The translations under genes were made by a program, and so were the position numbers. A stretch of DNA of 38,329 bases from an uncultured Ignavibacteria bacterium. GTDB lineage: Bacteria; Bacteroidota; Ignavibacteria; Tepidaquicellales; Tepidaquicellaceae. Position 1 is the first letter of the stretch, and each line of letters starts with the position of its first letter. The notes beneath the pieces are model-generated. The model searched no databases. It was not told the origin of the DNA and saw only the letters and a program-made list of their open reading frames with translations. The DNA lies in the NCBI GenBank assembly GCA_937974175.1, contig CALJIG010000134.1, positions 1 to 38,329 of the forward strand. The letters are read 5' to 3'. Of the stretch, positions 1 to 8,781 are shown one piece after another.

Positions 1-56
1 CATTTCTAAAATTTTCTAATTAATAAAATACAAAACGGATTAAATCTAATAAATAA

Positions 57-2936
57 TTAGAAATTAACCTTTACACCAAATTGCACTTGTCTCGGGGCAC
101 CCCAGTTTGAAATATTTCTCACTCTGTCATACCAATTTTCTTTATAGTTCGGATCCTGAGAATTACCTGTTGCTGTATTCAAATATCCATTATCATCCGG
201 TAAACCGGTTGCACCATATACGTTATTAATTATTTCTGTGTTTAAGAGATTTGTGCAATAGACATAAAAATTCCAGTTTGTTTTCCAAATTGGAACTGTT
301 TTATCTATACGGGCATCAATTTTTAAATTCCAACCTCTGTAGATTCCGTTTTTGGTTGATAGTGCTAGACCATCATCACCAAAAGCAGTTGAAGGAAGTT
401 GTCTTACTGTGTAAGGTCTACCGCTGTTAAAGCTGAATAATACATTCATTCCCAGATTTTGAAGTATTTTTCCGCCAAATCCCTTTGGAACATCTGACTC
501 TCCGCCAAAACGGTAATCTAAATTAATAGAACCGGTATGTCTTTGGTCATAGTCTAACGGGAATACTACGTTTGGAAGCTCTCCCGAAGGATTAGCAGCC
601 AATGTAAATTTACTGTTTGGATCCGAACCGATACCGGATGCATAGAGTAAAGTATATGCGATATCAACTGCAAGTCTGTTCATTCTTCTCATTGAGAGAT
701 AGAAATCAAGACCTCTTGATACGCTGAAATCTGAATTAAAGTATAATGCATAACCTGATGGAACTGTTGATGAACCGGAAACTCTGAAAGCACCGATTTG
801 GTCAACTGTTTCTTTATAGTATGCAGATACACCTAAGTTAACATAATCACCTACCTGCTGTTTAATACCTACTTCGTATGAGGTAAGTCTTTCAGGTTTT
901 AGGGCAGAGTTTTCTGCAACATTCTGTACAGAATTTGTAAAGAAATATTTGAATGCTAATTTATTTATATATAAATAATCTAATGGCGGCATTTGAACAA
1001 ATTTACCAAATTGTGCCGTAAAGATTGTTTTGTCTGTTACAGGGAATGAGAATCCTAATCTTGGGCTGAATGAAATATTTGCTTCAGATTTTTTATAATC
1101 ATCTGCTGTTAATAATTCACCGTCTGCACCGATTAAATCTTTAGGATCTTTAAGAACATCTGTAGAAACATCTAAGTAATCCATTCTAACACCGGCATTA
1201 ACAGTAAAATCACCGAAGTCAATTTTATCTCTTAAATATGCTGCTGCTACTACAGGGTGTTTTGCTTCAATATCTTCGTTTGATACAATTTGATTTCCAT
1301 ACTGATCTCTTATATCATATCCGTATGAATTTAAAAGCACATCTCTTCCGAACCAAAGATTCTGTGGTTCCAGCTGTGGTAAACCTGTTAAAGAGTCAAT
1401 TGGATTGTAAGCAACTGCTACAGGACCAAAGTTGGCTTTTCTAAGAGTATGATATCTGTATTCACCGCCAAATTTAAATTCGTGGTCACCGCTTTTCTTT
1501 GTAGTTAAAGCATATGTAGCGTCAAGTTTTCCACCGATATAGCTGATTTCTTTTTTATCGTAATTATTATAAACAGAGTATGGTGTTCTGAAAACATTTC
1601 CTGTTGTAGGATCTGCAAGCAGGTTTGAACCCTGACCCGGGCCGCCTGATAAAGGTGCTAAGCCTGGAACAAAGTTTGTATCACCATATTTGAACCAATC
1701 GTCCTGGAAGAACGGATCGGCTAATGTATTTTTTGAACTGTAAAAGTTTGTCTGAAGTTCATAGAAAAACTTTGAAGAAACATTGTGACTGATTCTTCCG
1801 TAGAATAATCTGTCTTCAATTCTTTCCAAAGGATTTCTGAATGAATTCTCTTTCGAGAAAGACATCAGGACTCTTTGTTGATTTGTGTTTGTAACAGATG
1901 CACCGAATCTGAAATTAATCGGGATTGATTTCTTTAAATCGCTTAAGTTTATGCTTAATCTTCCTGAGTATGACCATACGCTTTTAGTAAAGTTAGGTAT
2001 AACTCCGCCCTGGTCTGCAAATAATTGTTCTGCAATCCAGCTTGGGTTTGATACTCCAAGATATTGTCTTTCAGCAGATCCGTAAAAATTAATAATTCTT
2101 GAAAGATCTTTTGAAGGAATTAAAGGACCGCCAAATGAAATATTATATAAATTGTAAGCTTGTGATTTTGTTTTTATCCATTTTCCTGCAAGCACATCTG
2201 ACTGTGCTTCCATAGAACCTGAATAAACTTCTGTTCCGCTCTTTGTAGTTACGTTAATAACACCGGAAAGAGCATTACCATATTCTGCACCAAAACCACC
2301 GGTTAACACTGAAATTTCTTGTAGTAAAGAGTTAGGGACTGATGCGGATGAGGATCCGTCAACAGGATTAGTTGTTGCAACACCATCAACTATAATGGAG
2401 TTTTCAGATGATCTACCGCCGCGGATATTTATTGCGCCGCCTCTTTCATCCTGAACAACACCGGCTGTTTTTGATACAAGGTTTGTAATACCTCTTATAC
2501 CGGAATTTTCTATTTGTTCCTGATTAATTTGTCTGCCGCTTTGCTCAACATCAATGCCTTTTCTTTCTGCGGTGATAATAATGTCACCTGTAGTAAATTC
2601 ACTTGTCTGAGACATTTTGATAACGCCAAGCTTATTCTTTTGGTCAACTGAAACCCTTACTCCATTGATTATCTGTGTAGCATAACCAACATAACGGATT
2701 TCAAGATTATAGCTTCCTACATCAACGTTTAAGATAAGAAACTCACCGTTTCCATCTGTTTCTGCTCCGAGTCCGGAATTTTGTACTTTTACTGTAGCAC
2801 CGACTAATGGCTGGTTATTCTCATCCACAACTGAACCACTGATAGAACCTGTGGTTTGAGAGTAAGCTGTGACGGATAAGAACAAAGTAAAAAAAACAGA
2901 AAGGGTAACAAATTTCAAAATTGTATTTACCCTCAT
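57..2936 (-). CDS. TonB-dependent outer-membrane receptor with carboxypeptidase-regulatory N-domain
   Basis: Predicted outer-membrane receptor of the SusC/RagA-like type that imports a ligand using TonB energy. The 959 residues begin with a signal peptide (about 1-27, cut after AYSQ). A carboxypeptidase-regulatory-like domain follows (about 30-110, with GSVVDENNQPLVGATV and the GYATQ strand). A TonB-box-like GDIIITAER lies at 117-125, a plug with INIRGGRSSENSIIVDG and YGNALSGVINVTTKSG spans to about 235, and a long beta-barrel ends in a terminal Phe (FGVKVNF), as expected for BAM-dependent insertion. The ATG is supported by GGAGGG about 5 nt upstream (2941-2946). No SusD partner is adjacent, so the substrate cannot be named; the upstream neighbour is a type IX-secreted protein. 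Family assignment is secure, ligand unknown. Confidence 0.93.
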   Translation of the reverse strand: MRVNTILKFVTLSVFFTLFLSVTAYSQTTGSISGSVVDENNQPLVGATVKVQNSGLGAETDGNGEFLILNVDVGSYNLEIRYVGYATQIINGVRVSVDQKNKLGVIKMSQTSEFTTGDIIITAERKGIDVEQSGRQINQEQIENSGIRGITNLVSKTAGVVQDERGGAINIRGGRSSENSIIVDGVATTNPVDGSSSASVPNSLLQEISVLTGGFGAEYGNALSGVINVTTKSGTEVYSGSMEAQSDVLAGKWIKTKSQAYNLYNISFGGPLIPSKDLSRIINFYGSAERQYLGVSNPSWIAEQLFADQGGVIPNFTKSVWSYSGRLSINLSDLKKSIPINFRFGASVTNTNQQRVLMSFSKENSFRNPLERIEDRLFYGRISHNVSSKFFYELQTNFYSSKNTLADPFFQDDWFKYGDTNFVPGLAPLSGGPGQGSNLLADPTTGNVFRTPYSVYNNYDKKEISYIGGKLDATYALTTKKSGDHEFKFGGEYRYHTLRKANFGPVAVAYNPIDSLTGLPQLEPQNLWFGRDVLLNSYGYDIRDQYGNQIVSNEDIEAKHPVVAAAYLRDKIDFGDFTVNAGVRMDYLDVSTDVLKDPKDLIGADGELLTADDYKKSEANISFSPRLGFSFPVTDKTIFTAQFGKFVQMPPLDYLYINKLAFKYFFTNSVQNVAENSALKPERLTSYEVGIKQQVGDYVNLGVSAYYKETVDQIGAFRVSGSSTVPSGYALYFNSDFSVSRGLDFYLSMRRMNRLAVDIAYTLLYASGIGSDPNSKFTLAANPSGELPNVVFPLDYDQRHTGSINLDYRFGGESDVPKGFGGKILQNLGMNVLFSFNSGRPYTVRQLPSTAFGDDGLALSTKNGIYRGWNLKIDARIDKTVPIWKTNWNFYVYCTNLLNTEIINNVYGATGLPDDNGYLNTATGNSQDPNYKENWYDRVRNISNWGAPRQVQFGVKVNF

Positions 2937-2970
2937 TTTTCCCTCCGTAATAAAGTTTTTAAAAAAAAGA

Positions 2971-2999
2971 ATTATGTTTAAGTTAAAAAACCCTCACAA
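2971..2999 (-). promoter_or_regulatory. Putative sigma-70-type promoter of the TonB receptor gene
   Basis: On the minus strand TTGTGA (2994-2999) is followed after exactly 17 nt by CATAAT (2971-2976), about 35 nt before the receptor ATG. The -35 box overlaps the terminator hairpin of the upstream gene, so the two signals share DNA. Both boxes are imperfect, so this is moderately supported. Confidence 0.4.
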
Positions 3000-3027
3000 T
3001 ATACATATATGTTATACTATGAGGGTT
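2985..3027 (-). terminator. Rho-independent terminator after the type IX-secreted protein gene
   Basis: AACCCTCA (2989-2996) pairs with TGAGGGTT (3020-3027). The loop contains a second small palindrome (ACATATATGT). On the minus strand the stem runs straight into six T. It lies between the stop at 3087 and the next gene's promoter. Confidence 0.75.
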
Positions 3028-3086
3028 GAAATCATATTTATTAAGTTGTTTTAATCTTAAAAATCACAGTTTGAGGAATTTTAAGA

Positions 3087-4901
3087 TTATTTTATTAACA
3101 TCATTTTCTTTGTTTCTTTGTAGTTGCCTGCAGAAAGTGTATAGAAATAAAGTCCGCTGGCTAAGTTAATGCCATTGAAAGATACTTCTTGAACACCTGT
3201 GCCTACTAATTGATTGTTAATTAATGTGGCAACTTCCTGTCCGTTTAAGCTATAAACTTTCAACATTACATTAGATGCTTGTGGTAAGCTGAATCTGATT
3301 GTTGTTGATGGGTTGAACGGATTTGGATAATTTTGCTCTAAGCTGTATTTATCAGCAATATTTGAAATATTGTTGATACCGATAGGTGCAGGGTATGCAA
3401 CTCTCCAGTATACAGGTTTTGCATCTGTTAAAGGATTTGCTAAGTTAACGTTTGAACCAGGAATAATATCTTTTTGTACTAACATGTTTACATAACCTGT
3501 GCTGCCCGATACATCATTTGAAATTGAAATATTTGCATATCTGTAGTCAAATCTTGGTGAAGTTGGGTTTACTAATTTAGGTCTTTTCCAAGATGCACCA
3601 CCGTTACCTGAAGCTGTTAAATAGATATCGCCCATTGAGGTTGTATCTGTGCTTCCTGTTGCTGTGCTTGCTACCATCATTGAAACGAATAATGTATTGC
3701 CGTCTGCAGATTTACCGATAGATGGTCTGCAAAGTGGTGCTAATACGTCGTTTGTTCCTGTATAAGGAGCGTAAGGTACATTATTGCTATCTGCAACAAC
3801 TATGCTTACTCCGCCGTTTATTGCTGGGCTCCAGAATCTGATTTTGCTAGGTGCGCCTGGGAAGAAAGAACCTGATTCTGTTTGTTTTACAGTTTCAAAA
3901 GCAACGCAAGGGTTGTTTCCTTTGTAAACCATAGAAATACCTCTTAAGCAGCCTAATGAATCTGTTGTGAAGTTTGCATCAAAGATCTTGGTTGGTGTAT
4001 TGTAAGAAGTACCACCATTTGTAGATTCCATGAAATAAACGTCACCTGTTTGACCTGCAAATCTTGCATCGTCAATTACGTAAGCAACACCGATGTTACC
4101 GTTATCACCTCTGGCGATAGCATAACATTCAGCAGGACTTGCGTCTAAGTTTGTATATCCGATAAATGCACTTGTAGTAATAGATGTAGATGCATTTTTG
4201 AAAGATGCATCAGCACCGCTTGTAGATGCTAAGAATGCGAATTTATTTGTTTGTGCAACATTTGTTGTAGCAACAACTCTTGGCCAAATGTAAGCATTAG
4301 CATCACCACCCGGATCAAGATTGCTGAATGAACCTAAGCCAGGGAAAGCATCAACAAAGAACTGTGTTCTTACGTTTGTTGAAGCGCCTGCATTAGTATG
4401 TGTACCGATTAAAGCAACACCTGTGCTTAAACCTGTGATTGTACCGAAACCGGCTCTGCCTGCTGCAGGTACGTTCCCGATTAAACTCCATGTTACACCT
4501 TTATCTGAACTGAAGAAATACTGGATAGTTCTGTCGCTCCATCCTGATTCTTCTGCTGAGAAAGTGTAGCAAGCATGAATGTTGTTTGCATTTGTTGGGT
4601 CCTGCCAGATTTGAACAGGTGAACCATTTGATTCTAAATCATAATAGTTTCTCAATGTGCTCATTGAAACTTCTGTTACAGAGCCGTTCCACCAATCGGT
4701 TTGTGCGCTTACTGTACTTGCGACTTTATAGTCCGGTACAAGACCGTTATTTACAGCTGTGAAATGCTCGCCGTGATTAACAATTTTGTATTGAACTCTT
4801 GAAAATCTGTCAATTTGTTCCTTGGTGTAGATTGAGTTTCCGAATGAAACATTTCCCACCAAAAATACGAATAAAGAAAGAAGGAATAATCTTCTTAACA
4901 T
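3087..4901 (-). CDS. Secreted Asp-box (BNR-like) protein with type IX secretion sorting tail
   Basis: Predicted secreted or surface protein of 604 residues. It starts with a signal peptide (MLRRLFLLSLFVFLVGNVSFG). At least three Asp-box/BNR-like turns are visible: SSDKGVTW (a full SxDxGxTW match), STNGGTSY and SGNGGASW, which suggests a sialidase-like beta-propeller; catalytic residues of sialidases are not evident. The last 85 residues form a Por-secretion (type A) sorting domain with NYPNPFNPSTTI near residue 524 and ending KKMMLIK. I chose the internal ATG because AAAGGAGAT sits 6-8 nt upstream and the signal peptide begins there; the open frame extends 11 codons further (to 4934) without support. 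It has its own promoter and terminator. The tail is typical of Ignavibacteria and relatives. Its target is unknown. Confidence 0.85.
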   Translation of the reverse strand: MLRRLFLLSLFVFLVGNVSFGNSIYTKEQIDRFSRVQYKIVNHGEHFTAVNNGLVPDYKVASTVSAQTDWWNGSVTEVSMSTLRNYYDLESNGSPVQIWQDPTNANNIHACYTFSAEESGWSDRTIQYFFSSDKGVTWSLIGNVPAAGRAGFGTITGLSTGVALIGTHTNAGASTNVRTQFFVDAFPGLGSFSNLDPGGDANAYIWPRVVATTNVAQTNKFAFLASTSGADASFKNASTSITTSAFIGYTNLDASPAECYAIARGDNGNIGVAYVIDDARFAGQTGDVYFMESTNGGTSYNTPTKIFDANFTTDSLGCLRGISMVYKGNNPCVAFETVKQTESGSFFPGAPSKIRFWSPAINGGVSIVVADSNNVPYAPYTGTNDVLAPLCRPSIGKSADGNTLFVSMMVASTATGSTDTTSMGDIYLTASGNGGASWKRPKLVNPTSPRFDYRYANISISNDVSGSTGYVNMLVQKDIIPGSNVNLANPLTDAKPVYWRVAYPAPIGINNISNIADKYSLEQNYPNPFNPSTTIRFSLPQASNVMLKVYSLNGQEVATLINNQLVGTGVQEVSFNGINLASGLYFYTLSAGNYKETKKMMLIK

Positions 4902-4942
4902 TTTATCTCCTTTTTGATTTTTATTTACTAACAATTGTTACG

Positions 4943-4971
4943 AATATACTATGAGGGGCTTATTATGTCAA
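4943..4971 (-). promoter_or_regulatory. Canonical sigma-70 promoter of the secreted Asp-box gene
   Basis: On the minus strand TTGACA (4966-4971), a 17-nt spacer and TATATT (4943-4948) precede the gene, leaving a leader of about 35 nt with the AAAGGAGAT ribosome site. The -35 box is perfect and the -10 box is 5 of 6, which is stronger than any other promoter in the window. Confidence 0.7.
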
Positions 4972-5144
4972 TGTAAATTTTGTTGTTAAAGAATCTTTAA
5001 ATTTCTGTAAATTTTCAGACATTTAAATCGCTTTATATTAACTACCTATGACATTTTAACTAAATATTATTGATTATTTCATTAAAAGTCAACTTACATA
5101 AAAAGCACCATTTTTAATATCTAAATATTAATTTTTCAAGCCGA

Positions 5145-6071
5145 TTAATATTTGTAAAAATTTATAATTTTTGCAAATATTTCTTTTGCCATTTTTGCTG
5201 AACTTTCTTCTGTCTTTCCGGCTATATGATTTGTGAGGGTAGTGTTTCTGTAACTGAAGAACTCAGTTCTTAGCGAGGGTTCGTTTTCGAATACATCTAA
5301 ACATACATAACGCAGCTCTTCTCTTTTAAGTTTCTTTAACAATTCTTTTTCTTCTATAACACTGCCTCTGGAAGTATTTACCAATATAGAATCTTCACTC
5401 ATCCGGTCCAATTTTTCTTTGTCAAAAAAATGAAAATTCGTTTGGCTTAATGGAATATGCAGCGTAACTATATCACAATTTTTTAAAATATAATTCAGAT
5501 TTTTAAATTCCACATTGGGGTATTTCTCAATTACTTTTTTATCAATATCGTTAGCAAAAACTTTCATGCCGAAAGCCCGGCACAGCTTGCCTACATAACT
5601 ACCAACATTTCCATACCCGATAATTCCGATTTTTTTATTTAGCAGTTCATTCCGTTTATAATTATACTCAAGGAATTTTCCCTCGCGGACAAGTTCATCA
5701 CTCAACATAATATTTTTCATCGCAGTTAAAATTAATCCCATCGTATGCTCTGCTGCTGATATTGAATTCCCCTTCTCACAATTCAGCACAGAAATTTTTT
5801 TCTTCATCGCAGCAATTACATCTATGTTGTCAAAACCTTTCGAACAAGTCGCTATAACTTTAAAGTTACATTTAGAAATAAATTTTTTATCTATAAATCT
5901 TACACTTCTTATTACAAGCACACCATAGTCAGAATATTTTATCAATATTTCTTCATTGGTAATTCCTAAATCAGTTACGACATCAAATTTATTTTTATTG
6001 AATAAATAAATTGAATCGAGATTTATTTTATCAACGATTACTACTTTTATCTTTTGCCTTAATTTGTGCAC
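5145..6071 (-). CDS. D-isomer-specific 2-hydroxyacid dehydrogenase (NAD-dependent)
   Basis: Cytoplasmic oxidoreductase of the D-2-hydroxyacid dehydrogenase family, which interconverts a 2-oxoacid and a D-2-hydroxyacid with NAD(H). The 308 residues show the Rossmann motif GIIGYGNVG (149-157) and its closing Asp (D175 or D177). The full catalytic set is present: Arg235 in NTSRG, Glu264 in DVFENEP and His282 in NHIAG. Length and motifs fit SerA-, LdhA- and PdxB-like members; the specific substrate cannot be told, and it is shorter than full SerA or PdxB, lacking a C-terminal regulatory or dimerisation domain. The first codon is GTG with no Shine-Dalgarno, so the exact start is uncertain by a few codons. 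It stands alone between a repeat and terminator region and the Asp-box gene. Confidence 0.88.
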   Translation of the reverse strand: MHKLRQKIKVVIVDKINLDSIYLFNKNKFDVVTDLGITNEEILIKYSDYGVLVIRSVRFIDKKFISKCNFKVIATCSKGFDNIDVIAAMKKKISVLNCEKGNSISAAEHTMGLILTAMKNIMLSDELVREGKFLEYNYKRNELLNKKIGIIGYGNVGSYVGKLCRAFGMKVFANDIDKKVIEKYPNVEFKNLNYILKNCDIVTLHIPLSQTNFHFFDKEKLDRMSEDSILVNTSRGSVIEEKELLKKLKREELRYVCLDVFENEPSLRTEFFSYRNTTLTNHIAGKTEESSAKMAKEIFAKIINFYKY

Positions 6072-6138
6072 GATCTAAAATATAAAAATTAATTTTTTAT
6101 TGAGAGCTAAAAACCAAACCCAGATATATTGATTTAAT

Positions 6139-6240
6139 CGCAAAGCTCGCTAAGTAATTCGCAAAGCTCGCAAAGACATTATTATACTATCTTAAAACTT
6201 CTTTGCGGACTTGGCGCAAATCTTTGCGATTCTTTGCGTT
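6139..6240. repeat. Interspersed CGCAAAG/CTTTGCG repeat cluster
   Basis: Two direct copies of CGCAAAGCTCGC(T/A)AAG (6139-6154 and 6160-6175) face three inverted CTTTGCG copies (6201-6240), so the stretch can fold into a long imperfect hairpin. I know similar intergenic repeats from Bacteroidota-type genomes; no coding potential is seen. Confidence 0.6.
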
Positions 6241-6264
6241 TAAATTATCTCATAGCATAAACAA

Positions 6265-6292
6265 AAAAGGCGGATACTTCTATCCGCCTTTT
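6265..6292 (-). terminator. Rho-independent terminator after engB
   Basis: A perfect 12-bp inverted repeat, AAAAGGCGGATA / TATCCGCCTTTT, with a 4-nt loop and T-runs on either side, so it could work both ways. It lies just downstream of the EngB stop on the minus strand. Confidence 0.85.
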
Positions 6293-6334
6293 CATTTGTA
6301 AAAATTAAATTTAATTCTCTGCTTTTAGTTTCGA

Positions 6335-6934
6335 TTAATCCCTGGGCTTTTCAAGAGCTTCACTTATCATCGTTACTATTTCATTCTTGCCTTCTCCGCT
6401 AATGATAGAGAAAGGAATGTAATCTCTGCAGAGGTCTTCATTCTTTACAATTTTAGAAGCTCTGTAAATCTGCTTCTGCATTTTGTTAGCAGAAATTTTA
6501 TCGGACTTTGTCAGAATGATTGCGAAAGGAATTTCGTAATATTCTAACCAGCTTACCATAAGCTCGTCAAGATAAGTAGGCTCGTGTCTGGAGTCAATCA
6601 AAACAAAAACCATTTTCACATTCTGTCTCTCGCTGATATAATCTTCAACAAGCTTTCTCCATCCTGCCCTTATCTGTTCCGGAACTTTGGCATAGCCGTA
6701 ACCGGGTAAATCCACCAAATAAAATTTTTCATTAATCAAAAAATAATTCAGCTGGCGTGTTTTGCCGGGAACTGAACCAATCTTTGCTAATTTCTTTTTA
6801 TTGCAAATTTTATTTACTAATGACGATTTACCAACGTTACTTCTTCCGACAAAAACAAATTCAGAGAGTACGGATTTCGGGAGAGTCCGTAAGTCGTAAA
6901 TACTGTTTATAAATTCAGCGGAAGTAATTTTCAT
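6335..6934 (-). CDS. engB: Ribosome biogenesis GTP-binding protein EngB (YihA/YsxC)
   Basis: TRAFAC GTPase needed for late assembly of the large ribosomal subunit. All GTPase motifs are present in 199 residues: G1 GRSNVGKSS (30-38), the G2 Thr in GKTRQLN (T59), G3 DLPGYG (75-80) and G4 TKSD (142-145). The length is normal for the family. It lies just beyond the terminator of the ribosomal protein cluster, on the same strand, which fits a role in ribosome assembly, but it is separated from rplQ by about 176 nt and that terminator. The ATG has no clear Shine-Dalgarno. Confidence 0.95.
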   Translation of the reverse strand: MKITSAEFINSIYDLRTLPKSVLSEFVFVGRSNVGKSSLVNKICNKKKLAKIGSVPGKTRQLNYFLINEKFYLVDLPGYGYAKVPEQIRAGWRKLVEDYISERQNVKMVFVLIDSRHEPTYLDELMVSWLEYYEIPFAIILTKSDKISANKMQKQIYRASKIVKNEDLCRDYIPFSIISGEGKNEIVTMISEALEKPRD

Positions 6935-6954
6935 ATTTTTGTTTTCTGGCTTGT

Positions 6955-7013
6955 AAAAAAAAATCCCTAACTTTTAAAAAATCTTTTTGAGAATTCAATA
7001 TTAAAAGTTAAGG
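6955..7013 (-). terminator. Rho-independent terminator at the end of the ribosomal protein cluster
   Basis: Plus-strand CCTAACTTTTAA (6966-6977) pairs with TTAAAAGTTAAGG (7001-7013), with one bulged A. On the minus strand the stem is followed by a run of nine T (6955-6963). It lies about 100 nt after the L17 stop and closes the 14.5-kb cluster. Confidence 0.7.
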
Positions 7014-7110
7014 AAAATTTTTATTGGTTTCAGATTTAGATTTTAGAATTCAGACTATATATCTGGGGACTAAAAATATCCGAACAACGTATATATTATT
7101 ACAAAGAGCT

Positions 7111-7710
7111 TTAGACTTTTTGTTTGCTTACTACTTTAGATGCTACTTTCTTTTCCTTAGGAGCTTTCTTTTCAGTTTTAGGAGCTTTAGGTGCTGCTGT
7201 TTTCTTTGCCTTCGGTTTCTTTTCTTCTTTCACAGGTTCGCTTGCTGCTTCATCTTTTGCTGCTGTCTTGCCGCCTTTTTTCTCTTCTTTAGCTTCTAAA
7301 TGTGCTTTCTTAGCTGATACTACATCAAAGTCAACAAATTCTATAATAGCAGTTTCACCGCCGTCGCCGGGTCTTGTTCCTGTTTTCAGTACTCTTGTAT
7401 ATCCGCCGTTTCTTTCAGCAACCTTAGCTGCTATTTCACCGAACAGAATTGTTACAGATTCCTGATCTCTTAGGAAAGATTTTGCGACTCTTCTTAAGTG
7501 AACGCCTTTTTCCTGATTCGCATCTACAAATGCCAATGCTCTTTTTGCTTTTGTTACTAGCGGCTCAATAACTGTTCTGAGCTCTTTTGCTTTTGCAAGA
7601 GTTGTGTGAATTCTTTTATGCTTTATTAGTGAGCAGGATAAATTAGCGAGCGTAGCTCTTCTGTGGCTTGCTGTTCTTCCTAATTTTCTTCCTTTTACGC
7701 CGTGTCTCAT
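7111..7710 (-). CDS. rplQ: 50S ribosomal protein L17 with long Lys/Ala-rich C-terminal tail
   Basis: Large-subunit protein bL17, near the polypeptide exit tunnel. The signature MRHGVKGRKLGRTASHRRA opens the protein and the conserved core runs to about residue 135. It is 199 residues long, against the usual 115-130, because of a tail of about 65 residues made of K, E, A and P (EEKKPKAKKTAAPKAP and similar). Such tails occur on some FCB ribosomal proteins and are probably disordered and RNA-binding; that is inference. Last gene of the cluster, 47 nt after rpoA. Confidence 0.97.
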   Translation of the reverse strand: MRHGVKGRKLGRTASHRRATLANLSCSLIKHKRIHTTLAKAKELRTVIEPLVTKAKRALAFVDANQEKGVHLRRVAKSFLRDQESVTILFGEIAAKVAERNGGYTRVLKTGTRPGDGGETAIIEFVDFDVVSAKKAHLEAKEEKKGGKTAAKDEAASEPVKEEKKPKAKKTAAPKAPKTEKKAPKEKKVASKVVSKQKV

Positions 7711-7757
7711 AATATCAATTAAAATTTTGTATTGTAAAATTTTGTGTTGTAAAAAAA

Positions 7758-8759
7758 TTATTTTTTTTCTTCTTTGATGTATTTATCTACATCCATTCCG
7801 AATTTAATTCCATATCCGAATCCTTCTACTAATTCACCAAGCTCTGCTAAAGATTTTCTTCCGAAATTTCTGTAGTGAAGCATTTCTGATTCATCTTTTC
7901 TTACTAAGTCATGAATGTATCTGATATTGGCTGAACGTAAACAGTTTTGTGAACGGACGGATAAATCCAATTCATCTACGGGTGTTAATAATATTTTTTT
8001 GATAACTTCAAATTCTTCATCTTTCTCTTCTTTCTTCACAATCTCTTTTACTTCAAGCTTCGGATTTAAATTCGAAACCATTGTAAGTAAATCCTGCAAT
8101 ATTCTTGCTGCTGAAGTTAAAGCTTCTTCAGGATTGATTGAACCGTCTGTATTAATATCGAGAACTAATTTTTCGAAATCTGTTATTTTACCAACTCTTG
8201 TATTTTCTACAAGGAAAGTAACATTGTTCACAGGTGAAAATAATGAGTCAGTCGGAATGAATCCGAGAGGCAATGAAGCATTTTTATTTTCATCTGATGG
8301 AACGTATCCGATTCCCTGACCGATTCTTAATTCTATATCAAGGTTTGCATCTTTGTTTAAAGTTGCAATATGTTTTTCAGGATTTAGAATTTTGAAATCT
8401 GCAGTGTTGCTTTGAATATCTTTAGCCGTGAACGTATAAGGTCCTTTCAGCTTGAATTCAATCTTATTTGATTTACCTGTTAAATCTTTGAAACGAACTT
8501 CTTTAAGGTTTAAGATAATCTCAGAAAGATCTTCAATTACTCCTTTTATAGTAGTAAATTCGTGCTGCGCGTCATTAATTCTGATAGCAATAATGGCTGT
8601 TCCGTGCAGTGAGGATAGAAGTACTCTTCTCAATGAATTTCCAAGAGTAACACCGTAACCTCTTTCTAGCGGCTGGATAAAGAATCTGCCGTAAGTATCA
8701 CTGAAAGATGCTTCGTCTTTATTGATATGCTCCGGCATTTGAATATAACTATTGCTCAT
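7758..8759 (-). CDS. rpoA: DNA-directed RNA polymerase alpha subunit
   Basis: Alpha subunit that nucleates RNA polymerase assembly. The 333 residues contain the N-terminal dimerisation domain (RGYGVTLGNSLRRVLLSSLHGTA, split here as RGYGVTLGNSLRRVL plus SSLHGTA), a linker with EEKDEEFEVIKKI, and the C-terminal domain with the helix-hairpin-helix (LSVRSQNCLRSANI, then MLHYRNFGRKSLAEL) that contacts UP elements and activators. The length is normal. It sits in its usual place between rpsD and rplQ. No Shine-Dalgarno is seen before the ATG. Confidence 0.98.
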   Translation of the reverse strand: MSNSYIQMPEHINKDEASFSDTYGRFFIQPLERGYGVTLGNSLRRVLLSSLHGTAIIAIRINDAQHEFTTIKGVIEDLSEIILNLKEVRFKDLTGKSNKIEFKLKGPYTFTAKDIQSNTADFKILNPEKHIATLNKDANLDIELRIGQGIGYVPSDENKNASLPLGFIPTDSLFSPVNNVTFLVENTRVGKITDFEKLVLDINTDGSINPEEALTSAARILQDLLTMVSNLNPKLEVKEIVKKEEKDEEFEVIKKILLTPVDELDLSVRSQNCLRSANIRYIHDLVRKDESEMLHYRNFGRKSLAELGELVEGFGYGIKFGMDVDKYIKEEKK

Positions 8760-8781
8760 GTATGTTATAGGTATTTAATTT

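Noticed and set aside
4902..4934. Longer form of the Asp-box protein
   Set aside because: The signal peptide and the ribosome site both point to the internal ATG at 4901.
7024..7465. Open frames on the plus strand opposite rplQ
   Set aside because: They are Phe/Cys/Leu-rich, low-complexity mirror images of the Lys-rich L17 tail and have no family resemblance.
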